Shown here: piece by piece, positions 1 to 9,800 of the stretch | How the letters are laid out: every line of letters starts with the position of its first letter | Numbering within the stretch: the first letter of the stretch is position 1 | NCBI GenBank assembly: GCA_023667055.1 | Contig: JAMPAV010000002.1 | Span: forward strand, 1-64,000 | DNA: 64,000 bases | Reading direction: 5' to 3' | Source of the DNA: Muribaculum sp. | GTDB taxonomy: Bacteria; Bacteroidota; Bacteroidia; Bacteroidales; Muribaculaceae | The notes under the pieces: model-generated | What the model was told of the DNA's origin: nothing | Seen by the model: the letters and a program-made list of their open reading frames with translations, nothing else | The model's database searches: none | Made by a program: the position numbers and the translations under genes

Positions 1-17
1 TCTTCGACCGATGGCAA

Positions 18-54
18 ATTAAACTTTTAAACTATTAAACTTCTAAACTTTAAG
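18..54. repeat. AT-rich TTAAACT-type short tandem repeat
   Basis: About four imperfect copies of a TTAAACTT-like unit with a period of 8-9 bases, just beyond the stop codon of rhaT. It resembles the CTTAACT heptamer arrays elsewhere in this window but is more degenerate. No function is evident. Confidence 0.45.
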
Positions 55-77
55 TAAGCTTGCGAAACTTAAATAAA

Positions 78-1112
78 TTAGATTAGCTGTGGGAGGAAAC
101 AAGAAATGACAAGAACGACAATTCCACAGATAAGGACAGTTATTGTTTTCTTGGAGCAACCCTTCCATTCATTGAGGATTATACCCCACACGTTTGAAAA
201 GACTACGTTTAAAGCCATTAGAATACAGAATGACAAGGTCATCAATGTGGGAGATTCTGTGAGGAAACCTTTTCCGAGGGCAAGCCCAAAGAATTGGCTA
301 TACCAGAGAGCACCGGCGAGCAAGCAGAAAAAACAGTTGTTGGCCCAGACTGATGTGTTTTTGTAGTCTCCCCAAGTTTTATTCTTGCTGTTCTGATAAA
401 AGCAATATACCGCATTTGTCACGAAACCACCAAGAGTAACAAGGAATGTCGCGGGAAGAGTCTTGAACATATCGGGAGTGAGGTCGCCGAAATTAATGCC
501 GCTGCCAAATTCAAGTCCGACATTGAAGCATCCGCTCATGAATCCGGCCAAAAGGGCTATTGTGATACCCTTAGGAAAGTTGAAATCCTTGACAGCAGCT
601 TTCTTCTCTTCTTCGCTGAGAGAATTGGCCTTCATGGAGCCAGCGATGCCGATTATGGCAATGCCTACAAGAGTAACCACAACTCCAATGATCACCGAAT
701 AGGTCAATTGGGAAAGAGGATCATTTTCGGGGAAGAAAATGTTTAAAAGCACCGGTCCCATTATAGTGCCAAGTCCGGCACAGGTGCCCAATGCGATAGA
801 TTGACCAAGCGCCACACCCAGGTATCGCATGGAAAGTCCGAACGTGAGACCTCCAACACCCCACAAAACACCAAACAGGATGGTCATCCAAATATTGAAA
901 GACTGACTTTCCGAGAAAAGTTCGCAAAGTGAGTGTCCTGACGGGACAGCCAGCAAAGCGCCTAAGAAAGGCAAAATCAGCCAAGCGAAAACACCCTGTA
1001 CAATCCAGTAACTTTCCCAACTCCAGGATTTGATTTTGTTGATGGGAACATAACAACTTGATTGGCAGAATGCTCCTATTGCTATGATTAATACACCAAT
1101 AAGTAAGTCCAT
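78..1112 (-). CDS. rhaT: L-rhamnose/proton symporter RhaT
   Basis: A 344-residue inner-membrane protein made almost entirely of hydrophobic segments (about ten), matching the usual length and style of the RhaT drug/metabolite-superfamily permease. It should import L-rhamnose with a proton. Recognisable stretches are the N-terminal SSCYVPINKIKSWSWESYW and the LGVALGQSIALG segment. It is the last gene of a minus-strand rhamnose cluster, 61 bases after rhaA, and a strong hairpin with a U-tract lies in that gap, so its expression may be lower than that of the enzyme genes. The start codon at 1112 is only about ten bases after the U-tract. Assignment rests on sequence style and on the adjacent rhaA, rhaB and rhaM. 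Confidence 0.93.
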   Translation of the reverse strand: MDLLIGVLIIAIGAFCQSSCYVPINKIKSWSWESYWIVQGVFAWLILPFLGALLAVPSGHSLCELFSESQSFNIWMTILFGVLWGVGGLTFGLSMRYLGVALGQSIALGTCAGLGTIMGPVLLNIFFPENDPLSQLTYSVIIGVVVTLVGIAIIGIAGSMKANSLSEEEKKAAVKDFNFPKGITIALLAGFMSGCFNVGLEFGSGINFGDLTPDMFKTLPATFLVTLGGFVTNAVYCFYQNSKNKTWGDYKNTSVWANNCFFCLLAGALWYSQFFGLALGKGFLTESPTLMTLSFCILMALNVVFSNVWGIILNEWKGCSKKTITVLICGIVVLVISCFLPQLI

Positions 1113-1124
1113 AGGATAAATAAA

Positions 1125-1164
1125 AAAGGTCGGCTATAAAAATATGTAATTCTTATAGCCGGCC
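1125..1164 (-). terminator. Intrinsic terminator or attenuator between rhaA and rhaT
   Basis: On the minus strand, a 12-bp stem (arms at about 1153-1164 and 1129-1140, containing CGGCTATAA and its complement) is followed directly by a run of six U residues. It lies after the rhaA stop and about ten bases before the rhaT start, so it probably ends part of the transcripts before rhaT. Confidence 0.75.
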
Positions 1165-1173
1165 AAAATGATT

Positions 1174-2427
1174 TTAACGTTTTGAAGTCACGTCAGCTTC
1201 GTATTTTTCGATTTCCTTGATGTAGGTTTCGCCTACAGGAACGTTGTTGCGGAGGCAGAACATGTCATAGACGGCATTCCAGGGAAGAGCCTTGTCTTCT
1301 TCGAGGAGAGCGAGGCGCTGGAATTTCTTGTCTTCGAGTTCGTATTTGCGAAGAGTATCTATCGGCTCGAGAAGGGCGCGGAGCATGCACTTCTGAGCTG
1401 CGCGGCTACCGATGACGTAAGCACCGATACGGTTGAGTGTGCCGTCGAAGTAATCGAGACCGTAGTGAACGCGATTGAGAGCGCCGGCACGTACGATTTC
1501 GCTGAAGAGGTCCATTGTCGGGTCGTCCATGATAGTCACATGGTCAGAGTCCCAGCGTACCGGGCGGGAAACATGGAGCATAAGTTCCGGGACGAAGAGT
1601 AGCATCGCGCTGACCTTGTCGGCAACGCTCTCGGTCGGGTGGAAGTGGCCGGTGTCAAGAGTGATCATCATGTCGTTCTTGGCAGCGTAAGCAGTGTAGA
1701 AGTCGTTGGAGCCAACGGTGTAAGATTCGAGGCCGATACCGAATACCTTAGATTCTACGCAGTCTTTCATCCAGTCGTATTTGTGTTCGAATATCTGGTC
1801 GAGAGAATCTTTGAGAAGCTCACGATACATCAGACGGTTGACTGTGATGTCCTTGCTGCCGTCGTGAACCCATGTGTTCATGATACAGGGATCCTGCTGA
1901 GCCTCACCGATAGCCTGAGAAATTGCGCGGCAACGCTTTGAGTGTTCGATCCAGAAGTCGCGGATGCCCTTATCGGGATTTGAGAGTGTGAGGTCGCCGC
2001 TCTTGGCATGAGAGAAGGAAGTGGAGTTGAAGTCAAGTTTGACATCGTTGGCTTTACCCCATTCGATCCAGCTCTGGAAGTGTTCCGGGGTCACCTGGTC
2101 GCGATCTACATATTTGCCTTGGAAATCACCATAAATTTCGTGTAGGTTGAGACGATGTTTGCCCGGGATAAGGCTCATGGCATAAAGCACGTCATCACGA
2201 AGTTCGTTGATGTTGCGAGCTTTGCCCGGATAATTGCCATTAACCTGGATACCACCGGTGAGGCCACCTTCGTGAGGTTCGTAACCGGTAACGTCGTCAG
2301 CTTGCCAGCAGTGCATGCTGAGGTGGAAATCCTGCATCTGCTGCAGTACTTTTTCGGTGTCAATGCCGATGGCTGCGTAGCGTTCGCGAGCCACTTCATA
2401 GGCTTTGTTGATGAGTTCTTCTTTCAT
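1174..2427 (-). CDS. rhaA: L-rhamnose isomerase
   Basis: Interconverts L-rhamnose and L-rhamnulose in the cytoplasm, the first committed step of rhamnose catabolism. At 417 residues it has the family's usual length. Metal-binding segments of the TIM-barrel isomerase are visible: GIGLESYTVGSND with the glutamate, LDTGHFHPTE with aspartate and histidine, and HVSRPVRWDSDHV further on. The N-terminal half carries LSMHCWQADDVTGYE and LHEIYGDF, also typical of RhaA. It lies between rhaB (96 bases upstream) and rhaT in a same-strand cluster, so co-transcription is likely. No truncation or missing key residue was noticed. Confidence 0.97.
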   Translation of the reverse strand: MKEELINKAYEVARERYAAIGIDTEKVLQQMQDFHLSMHCWQADDVTGYEPHEGGLTGGIQVNGNYPGKARNINELRDDVLYAMSLIPGKHRLNLHEIYGDFQGKYVDRDQVTPEHFQSWIEWGKANDVKLDFNSTSFSHAKSGDLTLSNPDKGIRDFWIEHSKRCRAISQAIGEAQQDPCIMNTWVHDGSKDITVNRLMYRELLKDSLDQIFEHKYDWMKDCVESKVFGIGLESYTVGSNDFYTAYAAKNDMMITLDTGHFHPTESVADKVSAMLLFVPELMLHVSRPVRWDSDHVTIMDDPTMDLFSEIVRAGALNRVHYGLDYFDGTLNRIGAYVIGSRAAQKCMLRALLEPIDTLRKYELEDKKFQRLALLEEDKALPWNAVYDMFCLRNNVPVGETYIKEIEKYEADVTSKR

Positions 2428-2523
2428 AATGTATTATTAGTTTTTTAGATGTTAATTTTTTAATTATAAGAGATATCAGAGTAATCAGAGATATCTTGCC
2501 GAGAAATAACAACCGGGATGATA

Positions 2524-3960
2524 TTATTTCTGAGGGGTGTATGTGATTGTCTCTGTGGAGTCAATGGCCACCTTGCGCATTTCCTTGAGAGATTTGAGCG
2601 AGCCGTCGGCGCGAAGTTGCATGAGCACGTTGCCAAGTGCGGTGCATTCCGCCGGACCGGCGATTACCGGAATGCCGAGCGTATCGGCTGCCATCTGCAT
2701 GAGATGCTTGTTGCGGGAGCCGCCACCGATTACATGAAGCCGTTTGATTTCCACTGGGGAAAGTTCGCGTAGCCATTCGGTGATTTCTCCATATCTGTTG
2801 GCAAGGCTTCTATACACAACCCGGATATAATCTGCGGGAGTCTCGGGCTTCTTCTGGTTTGTCTTAAGGCAATAAGCGTCAATGGCCTTTGTCATGCTTT
2901 CGGGATTTGCGAAAGAGGGGTCGTCGGGATTGATGATGCTGTCGATATCGCTTTCGAGATAGAGGGCGGCAAGTTCGGATATTTCCTTGGGAGCGTCCTT
3001 GAATTCAGCGCGACAGCGTTCGAAGAGCCATAGGCCACAGATATTTTTTAGGAATCGGATTGTGCCATCCACACCGCCTTCGTTGGTGAAATTGTAGGTG
3101 AGGCTCTTTTCGGAGATGATAGGGCCTTCGTTTTCAATTCCAAGCAGCGACCATGTGCCGCAGCTGAGATAGGCGTAATCAGTGTCGGGAGTGGGAACTG
3201 CGGCGACGGCTGAAGCGGTGTCGTGTCCGGCAACAGCGACAACGGGTACTTCGCCAAGACCGGTGATTTCGGCGAGACTAGGAATTAGAGTGCCTATTTC
3301 AGTCCCCGGTTCAGTCATGGGGCCGAATTTATCGCGAGCAAGACCGATTTTGGCGAGAAGAACTTCATCGAGGTCACCAGTGTTGGGATTTAGCATCTGA
3401 GAGGTAGAGGCAACTGTTCTTTCGCAAATGGCTTTACCTGTCAGCATATAAGACAGGGCATCGGGAATGAAGAGAATTTTGTCGGCGGCTTCCAGGACTT
3501 CGGGATTGTAGCGACGAATTGTGTCAAGTTGGAAAAGGGTATTGAAGTCCATAAACTGAATACCGGTCTTGGCATATATCTCTTCTTTGGGCATAGATTC
3601 GGAACAGAAGCGATCGACGGCGCCAACCGTGTGAGTGTCGCGATAGCAGTAGGGAAGACCAGCGATGCTGCCGTCTTTGTAGAAGTAGGCCACATCGCAA
3701 CCCCAAGTGTCGATGCCGATAGTCTTAAGTTTTGTAGGCTCCGGCATGGCGTTTAGGATTTCAGCGCATTTCTTCATAGACTCTACGATGTGCTCGTAGA
3801 TAAGAGGAAGATTCCAGTATTGGTGGTTGCCGATGGGAAGCATCGGATAGTTGTATCGAGCTATTTCCTTCATATCGACTTTTTCACCGTCGAAAGAAGC
3901 GAGGATAGTGCGTCCGGAGGTGGCCCCAAGGTCCACCGCGAGATGATATGTTTTATTCAT
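2524..3960 (-). CDS. rhaB: Rhamnulokinase
   Basis: Phosphorylates L-rhamnulose to L-rhamnulose 1-phosphate using ATP. This 478-residue protein belongs to the FGGY carbohydrate kinase family: the N-terminal phosphate-binding loop DLGATSGRTILASFDG, the GIDTWGCDVAYF segment and the GHDTASAVAAVP motif of the second actin-like domain are all present, with a C-terminal nucleotide-binding glycine stretch IGGGSRN. It lies in the order rhaM-rhaB-rhaA. The next enzyme, rhamnulose-1-phosphate aldolase, is not in the window and must be encoded elsewhere. Confidence 0.96.
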   Translation of the reverse strand: MNKTYHLAVDLGATSGRTILASFDGEKVDMKEIARYNYPMLPIGNHQYWNLPLIYEHIVESMKKCAEILNAMPEPTKLKTIGIDTWGCDVAYFYKDGSIAGLPYCYRDTHTVGAVDRFCSESMPKEEIYAKTGIQFMDFNTLFQLDTIRRYNPEVLEAADKILFIPDALSYMLTGKAICERTVASTSQMLNPNTGDLDEVLLAKIGLARDKFGPMTEPGTEIGTLIPSLAEITGLGEVPVVAVAGHDTASAVAAVPTPDTDYAYLSCGTWSLLGIENEGPIISEKSLTYNFTNEGGVDGTIRFLKNICGLWLFERCRAEFKDAPKEISELAALYLESDIDSIINPDDPSFANPESMTKAIDAYCLKTNQKKPETPADYIRVVYRSLANRYGEITEWLRELSPVEIKRLHVIGGGSRNKHLMQMAADTLGIPVIAGPAECTALGNVLMQLRADGSLKSLKEMRKVAIDSTETITYTPQK

Positions 3961-3983
3961 GGTCTAAGTCTATGTCGGTTTGA

Positions 3984-4022
3984 CATATAGTCAATCTGTC
4001 AGATTGACAGATTGACTATGTG
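3984..4022. promoter_or_regulatory. Near-perfect palindrome between rhaM and rhaB
   Basis: A perfect 15-bp inverted repeat (arms 3987-4001 and 4005-4019) with a 3-base centre, extended by three more pairs outside. It occupies most of the 70-base gap between the rhaM stop and the rhaB start. There is no U-tract, so it is more likely an operator or an mRNA-stability hairpin than a terminator. The role is inferred. Confidence 0.55.
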
Positions 4023-4030
4023 ATATAATG

Positions 4031-4348
4031 TTAGTCGAGGTGGAAAACTTCCTGAATAGGTATGGTGACAGGGGAGTTGTCGGGGTTGACCTCCATGATG
4101 TCGGCCATGTAGTCCCACCATTTGCGAGTTATTTCATCAGCAGCCTCAGCATCTTGGGAATTGGAATCTCCGATTACTTCCTGATAGCCAAAAAGGATAT
4201 TGGTGTCTTTGTCCCAGTAGATTGAGTAGTTGCGGACACCTGAATCAGAGATTTGTTTTTTCAGTTCCGGCCAGAGGGCAGCGTGACGTTTTTCATACTC
4301 GGCCTCGAAACCGGGTTTGAGAAACATTTTGAATGCGAATCTTTTCAT
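4031..4348 (-). CDS. rhaM: L-rhamnose mutarotase
   Basis: A 105-residue protein of the RhaM family, which interconverts the alpha and beta anomers of L-rhamnose so that the isomerase receives its preferred form. The family signature is clear: MKRFAFKMFLKPGFEAEY followed by KRHAALWPEL with the active-site histidine, then RNYSIYWD with the tyrosine, and a tryptophan pair in RKWWDYMADIM near the C-terminus. It is the first gene after a good Bacteroidetes promoter (4387-4420) and leads the rhaM-rhaB-rhaA-rhaT cluster. Confidence 0.95.
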   Translation of the reverse strand: MKRFAFKMFLKPGFEAEYEKRHAALWPELKKQISDSGVRNYSIYWDKDTNILFGYQEVIGDSNSQDAEAADEITRKWWDYMADIMEVNPDNSPVTIPIQEVFHLD

Positions 4349-4386
4349 ATTGTTTCCTTTGTGTTAGGTTTATAGTTCTCGTTTTG

Positions 4387-4420
4387 CAAAGTTAATAAAA
4401 TTTATTTAAAAAATGGCAAA
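4387..4420 (-). promoter_or_regulatory. Promoter of the rhaM-rhaB-rhaA-rhaT cluster
   Basis: On the minus strand, TTTG (4417-4420) is followed after 22 bases by TAACTTTG (4387-4394), the Bacteroidetes -33/-7 pattern. It lies between the GH95 gene and rhaM, so the rhamnose genes can be transcribed independently of the GH95 gene. Confidence 0.7.
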
Positions 4421-4444
4421 AAATAGAAAATATTTTGTCTCATT

Positions 4445-6850
4445 TCAAAATTTAAGACTATATGGGCCATCGGGATTGATGTCAATTTGCATTTGTTTCC
4501 CGTTGACATTGATTGTTGGAGAAACGGGAATCTCAGAGGAAAGATTCAAAGAAGTGACAATGCCGTCTTTCCAGGTGGCATCGACAGTGACCCCTGTGCG
4601 GGTTTTCAATCCTTTGAAACTGCCATTATTCCAAGCGTCGGGTAATGCCGGAAGTAAAGTGATGGATTCGGGAGTGGATTGAATCAGCATTTCAGCCACA
4701 CCGGCGGTGCCACCGAAATTGCCATCAATCTGGAATGGCGCGTGGGCATCGAGCAAATTGGGGTATGTGCCGCCACCTCGTCGGGCATCCTCACCTTTGT
4801 AGTTGTCGGGACTGACATATTTCAGAAGACGTCGATACATGGAGTATGCCTTATCGGCTTCGGCAAGACGTGCAAGAAGGTTGACACGCCAACCGGTGCT
4901 CCAGCCGGTGGTGTTGTCACCTTTTATTTCAAGAGACTTTGATGCCGCTTTGGCGAGTTCGGGTGTTTCGGAAAGGGAGATATGGTGGCCTGGATAAAGG
5001 CCATAAAGATGAGACTGATGTCGATGGTGAGGGTCAACTTCTTCAAAATCGTATTTCCATTCCTGGAGTTGACCGCGTGCACCAATCTTATAAGGTTCAA
5101 GTTTTGCGAGTTTCTCGTTGATTTCATTCACAAGAGCGGCATCCGTACCGAGAACTTTTGCAGCCGCTTTGGTGTCTTCAAGGCACTGGCGTATCATGGC
5201 TATGTCGGAGAAATTGCCGGCGCTTGTGGATGCCTTCTTGCCCTGAGGCGAAATGAAACTGTTTTCGGGGGATGTGCCCGGAGAGGTGATATAATTTCCA
5301 TTCTCATCCTTAATCAACCATCCAAGGCAGAATTCGGCTGCGCCGCGCAGAGTAGGGTAGTATTCCTTCAGGAAGTCAAGGTCTCGTGTGAACAGATAAT
5401 GTTCCCAGATGTGAGATGCAATCCAGGCTCCACCCATGTTCCAGTTTGCCCACTGCGGGTCGCCGCTGTGCATGCCCACAGGGTTTGTCATGGCCCAGAT
5501 GTCGGAATTGTGGCCGAGACACCATCCACGGTTGACACCATAATATTCGCGTGCGGTTTCCTTGCCGGTTGCCGGGAGTTGCTTTATGAAAGATAGAAGT
5601 GGCAGATGGAGTTCGCTTAAGTTGGTGACCTCGGCCGGCCAATAATTTTCCTCGACGTTGATGTTGGTGGTGTAGTTTGAACTCCATGGCGGGAGGAGGT
5701 ATTCGTTCCAGAGACCTTGAAGATTTGCGGGTACTTTGGGGGTTCTTGAGCAACTGATAAGCAGATAACGACCGTAGTCGAAATATAGTTCTTCAAGATC
5801 CGGGTCGTAGGCGTTGTTGTCGGTATAGTTCTTTAGCCTGACATCTGTAGGCATTTCGATCAAGGACGGGTCGGAATTGCCGAGGTCGATTTTGGCGCGT
5901 GAGAAGAGGCTTACATAGTCGGCAATATGATTCTTGCGGAGACTGGAATAAGATTTTTTTAGGGCATTTTCGGCTCTTCTCATGGCAATAGCCTTCGCGT
6001 CAAGACCTTGGGATGTCGGATTCTTGTCGGCACCGTTGAAACTTGTGGCGATTGCCACAATTATGGTGGCTTCTTTTGCGCCTGTCACCAGCGTTCCATC
6101 TTTTGTAGCGATTGTTTTTGCTTTTGGAGCTATTACGCGTATATCAGTGCAGAAGGTAATGCCACGGTTTTTATCATAAAGCATCTTCTGGTCGGCGGGG
6201 AGATCCACGTAGGAAGGCAGAGATGCGTAAGAAGCCTTTCCTTCAGCTAAGATTCCCGTTTGCGATACAGCAGTGGTGTATCCCTTGATTGGAGAATCAA
6301 AGGAGACGGTGAAGTCAATCGGTTTCTTGGCTGAGATTCTGACAATAATCACGCTGTCGGGAGCAGTTGCGAGATATTCAGTTGTGATTTCGTTGTTGCC
6401 TTTAATATAGGATGTCGAGGCTATGGCGTTTTCCAGATTAAGCCTTCGGGAATAGTTTGTGGTTTCAGACTTGTCTGTAAAGTCTATGAAAAGGTTACCG
6501 ATGGGCTGGTAGTTGTTGGAATAATGACCTTGGACTTCGAGTTGAAGTTTTTCGGCAAGTTCGTAGTCACCTTTATTGAGGGCGGCGCGAATTTCCGGGA
6601 TTGCCTTGTAGGCACCGGGAGAATAGACTGCGGTGTCGGGTTCGCCGGTCCAGAAGGTAATGTCGTTGAGCGAAAGGCGTTCACGTTGGGGGTTGCCATA
6701 TACTATGGCACCTTGAGTGCCGTTGCCGATGACGAAAGTCTCCTCAAAGAAATCGGCAGGGCGGTCGAAATAGAGTTCGGGGGTGGCGGCAGATGCAATA
6801 CATCCAGCAATTGAGAATGCGACTAATGCCAAAAGATGTCTGATTTTCAT
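4445..6850 (-). CDS. GH95-family glycoside hydrolase (alpha-L-fucosidase type)
   Basis: An 801-residue exported glycosidase with an N-terminal signal peptide (about residues 1-22, ending near AGCIASAA). The N-terminal beta-sandwich begins with LYFDRPADFFEETFVIGNG and contains LSLNDITFWTGEPD; the later (alpha/alpha)6 barrel contains LQGLWNEYLLPPWSSNYTTN then NINVEENYWPAEVTNLSELH, which holds the asparagine pair of the GH95 active site. The C-terminal QIDGNFGGTAGVAEMLIQS is also a family hallmark. Known GH95 enzymes remove terminal alpha-1,2-L-fucose or alpha-L-galactose. The rhamnose genes just downstream suggest a pectic (rhamnogalacturonan) side-chain substrate, which is inference. It starts only 19 bases after the stop codon of the restriction-like fusion gene. 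Confidence 0.92.
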   Translation of the reverse strand: MKIRHLLALVAFSIAGCIASAATPELYFDRPADFFEETFVIGNGTQGAIVYGNPQRERLSLNDITFWTGEPDTAVYSPGAYKAIPEIRAALNKGDYELAEKLQLEVQGHYSNNYQPIGNLFIDFTDKSETTNYSRRLNLENAIASTSYIKGNNEITTEYLATAPDSVIIVRISAKKPIDFTVSFDSPIKGYTTAVSQTGILAEGKASYASLPSYVDLPADQKMLYDKNRGITFCTDIRVIAPKAKTIATKDGTLVTGAKEATIIVAIATSFNGADKNPTSQGLDAKAIAMRRAENALKKSYSSLRKNHIADYVSLFSRAKIDLGNSDPSLIEMPTDVRLKNYTDNNAYDPDLEELYFDYGRYLLISCSRTPKVPANLQGLWNEYLLPPWSSNYTTNINVEENYWPAEVTNLSELHLPLLSFIKQLPATGKETAREYYGVNRGWCLGHNSDIWAMTNPVGMHSGDPQWANWNMGGAWIASHIWEHYLFTRDLDFLKEYYPTLRGAAEFCLGWLIKDENGNYITSPGTSPENSFISPQGKKASTSAGNFSDIAMIRQCLEDTKAAAKVLGTDAALVNEINEKLAKLEPYKIGARGQLQEWKYDFEEVDPHHRHQSHLYGLYPGHHISLSETPELAKAASKSLEIKGDNTTGWSTGWRVNLLARLAEADKAYSMYRRLLKYVSPDNYKGEDARRGGGTYPNLLDAHAPFQIDGNFGGTAGVAEMLIQSTPESITLLPALPDAWNNGSFKGLKTRTGVTVDATWKDGIVTSLNLSSEIPVSPTINVNGKQMQIDINPDGPYSLKF

Positions 6851-6869
6851 GGTATGATATTGGGTTTTG

Positions 6870-9800
6870 TTATTGCATTGGTTTAATCATGGATTCGACA
6901 AATTGAATTTCATCGTCAGTAAGGGCGTATTTTTTGTATAGTTGTTTGTCTATGTCCTCAACAGACTGAGACCAGTCGATATCGCTATTGTCGGAGAAAT
7001 CCTGCATGGGGACGTTAGCCCATGTTTCTCGCGGATTATCTTGTGTGACTTTTAAAGAACCAAGTAATAATCTTACGAATTTGGTCTTAATGTATTTTAG
7101 GCAAGCCAGAGCTTGATTTGAATTGTCAAACTTACCTATGCTTAAGAATGTAAGAGTATGTCCGGTTCCGGGTTCTCCGACGACAGGTATGCCAACAACA
7201 GGAGTACTGCCATCTTCTCCAATGGCACCAGACCCATTTGATTTAGGAATCATGATCTTATAAAAATATGTGTTGTCCGGAGTCTTCACATATTCTTTTT
7301 TAATCCATCGATAGCCTCGTCCTTTTTTGTCTTTGCCATAAATGGATAAATAATCACCATTCACAGGCTTTTGAGTTAGAAATAATTCAGGATATACTGC
7401 GAAAGCGGATGAACCTAAGTCATATCTGTGTCCTTTGCTGTGTCTTCCTTCAATTGCAGGATTTTCTATATATGAAGTTTCAGTCAATTTATATAAATCC
7501 CTTGGATAGACAATGTTTGAAAAAGAGGATTTGGAATCAACCTTAACTTTGTCAAGAATACATCTAATCTCATCAAATGCTGAAAAGTTACCAATTGGAC
7601 CTATTTTTGCTTTTGCATTATACAATGTTGTTGCAATTCCCCCAGTAACGTCAACATTGTCGAACACTTCAGAACAATTTGTCCAATAATTTCTTACGTT
7701 GAAATTGGGATTGGAAAGAATCTTGTTGTTCCATTCTTTAGGAGTTTTTCCAACATTGAATAAAAAACGAGATGGGTGTATAAGAACTCCGTAGCCGGAT
7801 ACTTCTGGAACGACATCTATAAAATGATTATAGATTGGGTTGGATCCATTGCCGATTCCTTTATTCATTTCCATGTAAGGCGGATTGCCAATAAATGAAC
7901 CTAAATTCATGTTTTGTAAAATAGATAATATTTTATTCTTGTCTTCACCAATAAGATCATAACTTGTAAATGAATCAAAAATGTTATGAATTGGGATTTC
8001 AAGAAGTTGATACACCTTACGAGTAAACTCGTAAGCTAACTTAGAAGTGCAGATTGAAAAGATTTTAGATCCTATTGATTGACCAAATCTATCAATAAGA
8101 GCAATTGTAAATTCTCCCTGTTTAGAAGCGATGTCAATGATGGGACCTCTTGAGAAGATGTCATCAGGTAATATGTTTACCATTACTCGTGCGATCCTTT
8201 GAGGCGTGACGATTTCGGAGACGGACATGCGTCCGAACTTTGTGAGTGCAGTCTTTACCCTTTCCAAAGGCTCTTTCGTGTTGTCGTGGTTGAGCGAGTT
8301 GGTGTTTTGAATCTTGTAGTCCAGTTTGCTCAGAGTAAAACCATTGCTTTGAGATTGAATTATTTTCAAGACATCAACAGAAAGTCCGAGATTTTTTGCA
8401 ATTCGTCGGTTGTTTTCGGATGAATCAATGACTTTGATAATATCTTCGAGACTTATCACTTTATCGTCTGTGAGGAATGAGAAGAAAAGTATCAACGCAA
8501 AATAAGAAGATAGTTTTTTTGCCAAACTATTTTCATCGTCATTCCTGTTGTTGTCGTTTTCAGTCGTATTAGAATATGACGTTTCATCAGAAATTTTAGA
8601 ATCAACATCATCCTTGTCTTGATTCCCTGTATTTTTGTTTGCAGGAGTAGATAATCCTTTTTTAGAATCAATTTCATTAAGTGTGTCAACAACTGAACGC
8701 AGATTTGGATTGTCGAGCAGCGTCATGTCGATAGGCATATCGGATGCCTCATCCAGGATGCTTCTTGATTCAGAATAATTTCTTACAGCATCAAGAATGT
8801 TAGAAGCTGTCACTTCCCGTAGCTTGTTGTGATCAAGTGTAATTATAGGTGAAATCCGGAGTTCCGTGGCTATACGTTCTTTAAGACGGGAATTACCATT
8901 GTTGTCAGTGTTGACGTTGTAGATTTGGCTTTTACGTTCTTGCAGACGGAACATCCTTTCGGGGTCGAAGTCAACAAGAATGGTCTGGGGTTTCAAATTA
9001 AATTTTATGACATTTCCATTGTCTTCATATTCATCAATATAGGGGTTTTGCAATCTATAGGTGGCCTGATCATACTCTTCGGGTGAAGATGTTTGTTTAA
9101 GGAAAAGCATAGTGTCCCATTGCGGCACAGTGTTGCCTGTCAACATACGGTTGACAGTTAGCGTAATGGTACGTTTCCCTTCAGACTCGCATTGGGCGAT
9201 ATATTGCTTCACATTGACAGTGTCGTTGAAACGCTTGTCTCTGGTTACTCCAGAAATGTTTATAACTTCATAATCAGAAAGATTCCTGAATGAGTCGGGA
9301 TTTTCTTTGATTAAAAGTTCCATTGCATCGCAGGAGGCACAAAATGGAAGCACCATCACGATATGCCGGCACATCTTCCCTGCTTTTATTCTTTCGTTGT
9401 CAAGAAATCCCAATACATTTGAGTCATTTTTAACTCCATCAATGACTTTCAAAAAGTCAAGCACCACATCCTCATGGATGAATTTATTGAATCCATCTTT
9501 AGCTGAAAGAGAATATGGACGGAACAATTCTGAGAATGAAAGGGATGCACCTTCCCTTTTTAACTTGGCAATTCTGTCAAGAGAAGATTGATTTGGATTG
9601 AAGGCGAATCGAATCATTTGAGGGAATCCAAAATAAGGATTATCCCATTCCGGAGTGTCATCATCAAATTCATGCTCCTTGTCCCATTCGGCTTGCGCAT
9701 CAGCAATGTCGGAAAATTGAACAAATGCTATAATGTCGTCCTTTTGAAACTCGCTACCCATTAATATCCGATATGGAGTGCCGGATAGATGAATTGTCAC

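Noticed and set aside
1475..1941. Plus-strand frames opposite rhaA, and many similar frames opposite rhaB, GH95, nuo and atp genes
   Set aside because: They are antisense shadows of clearly real genes.
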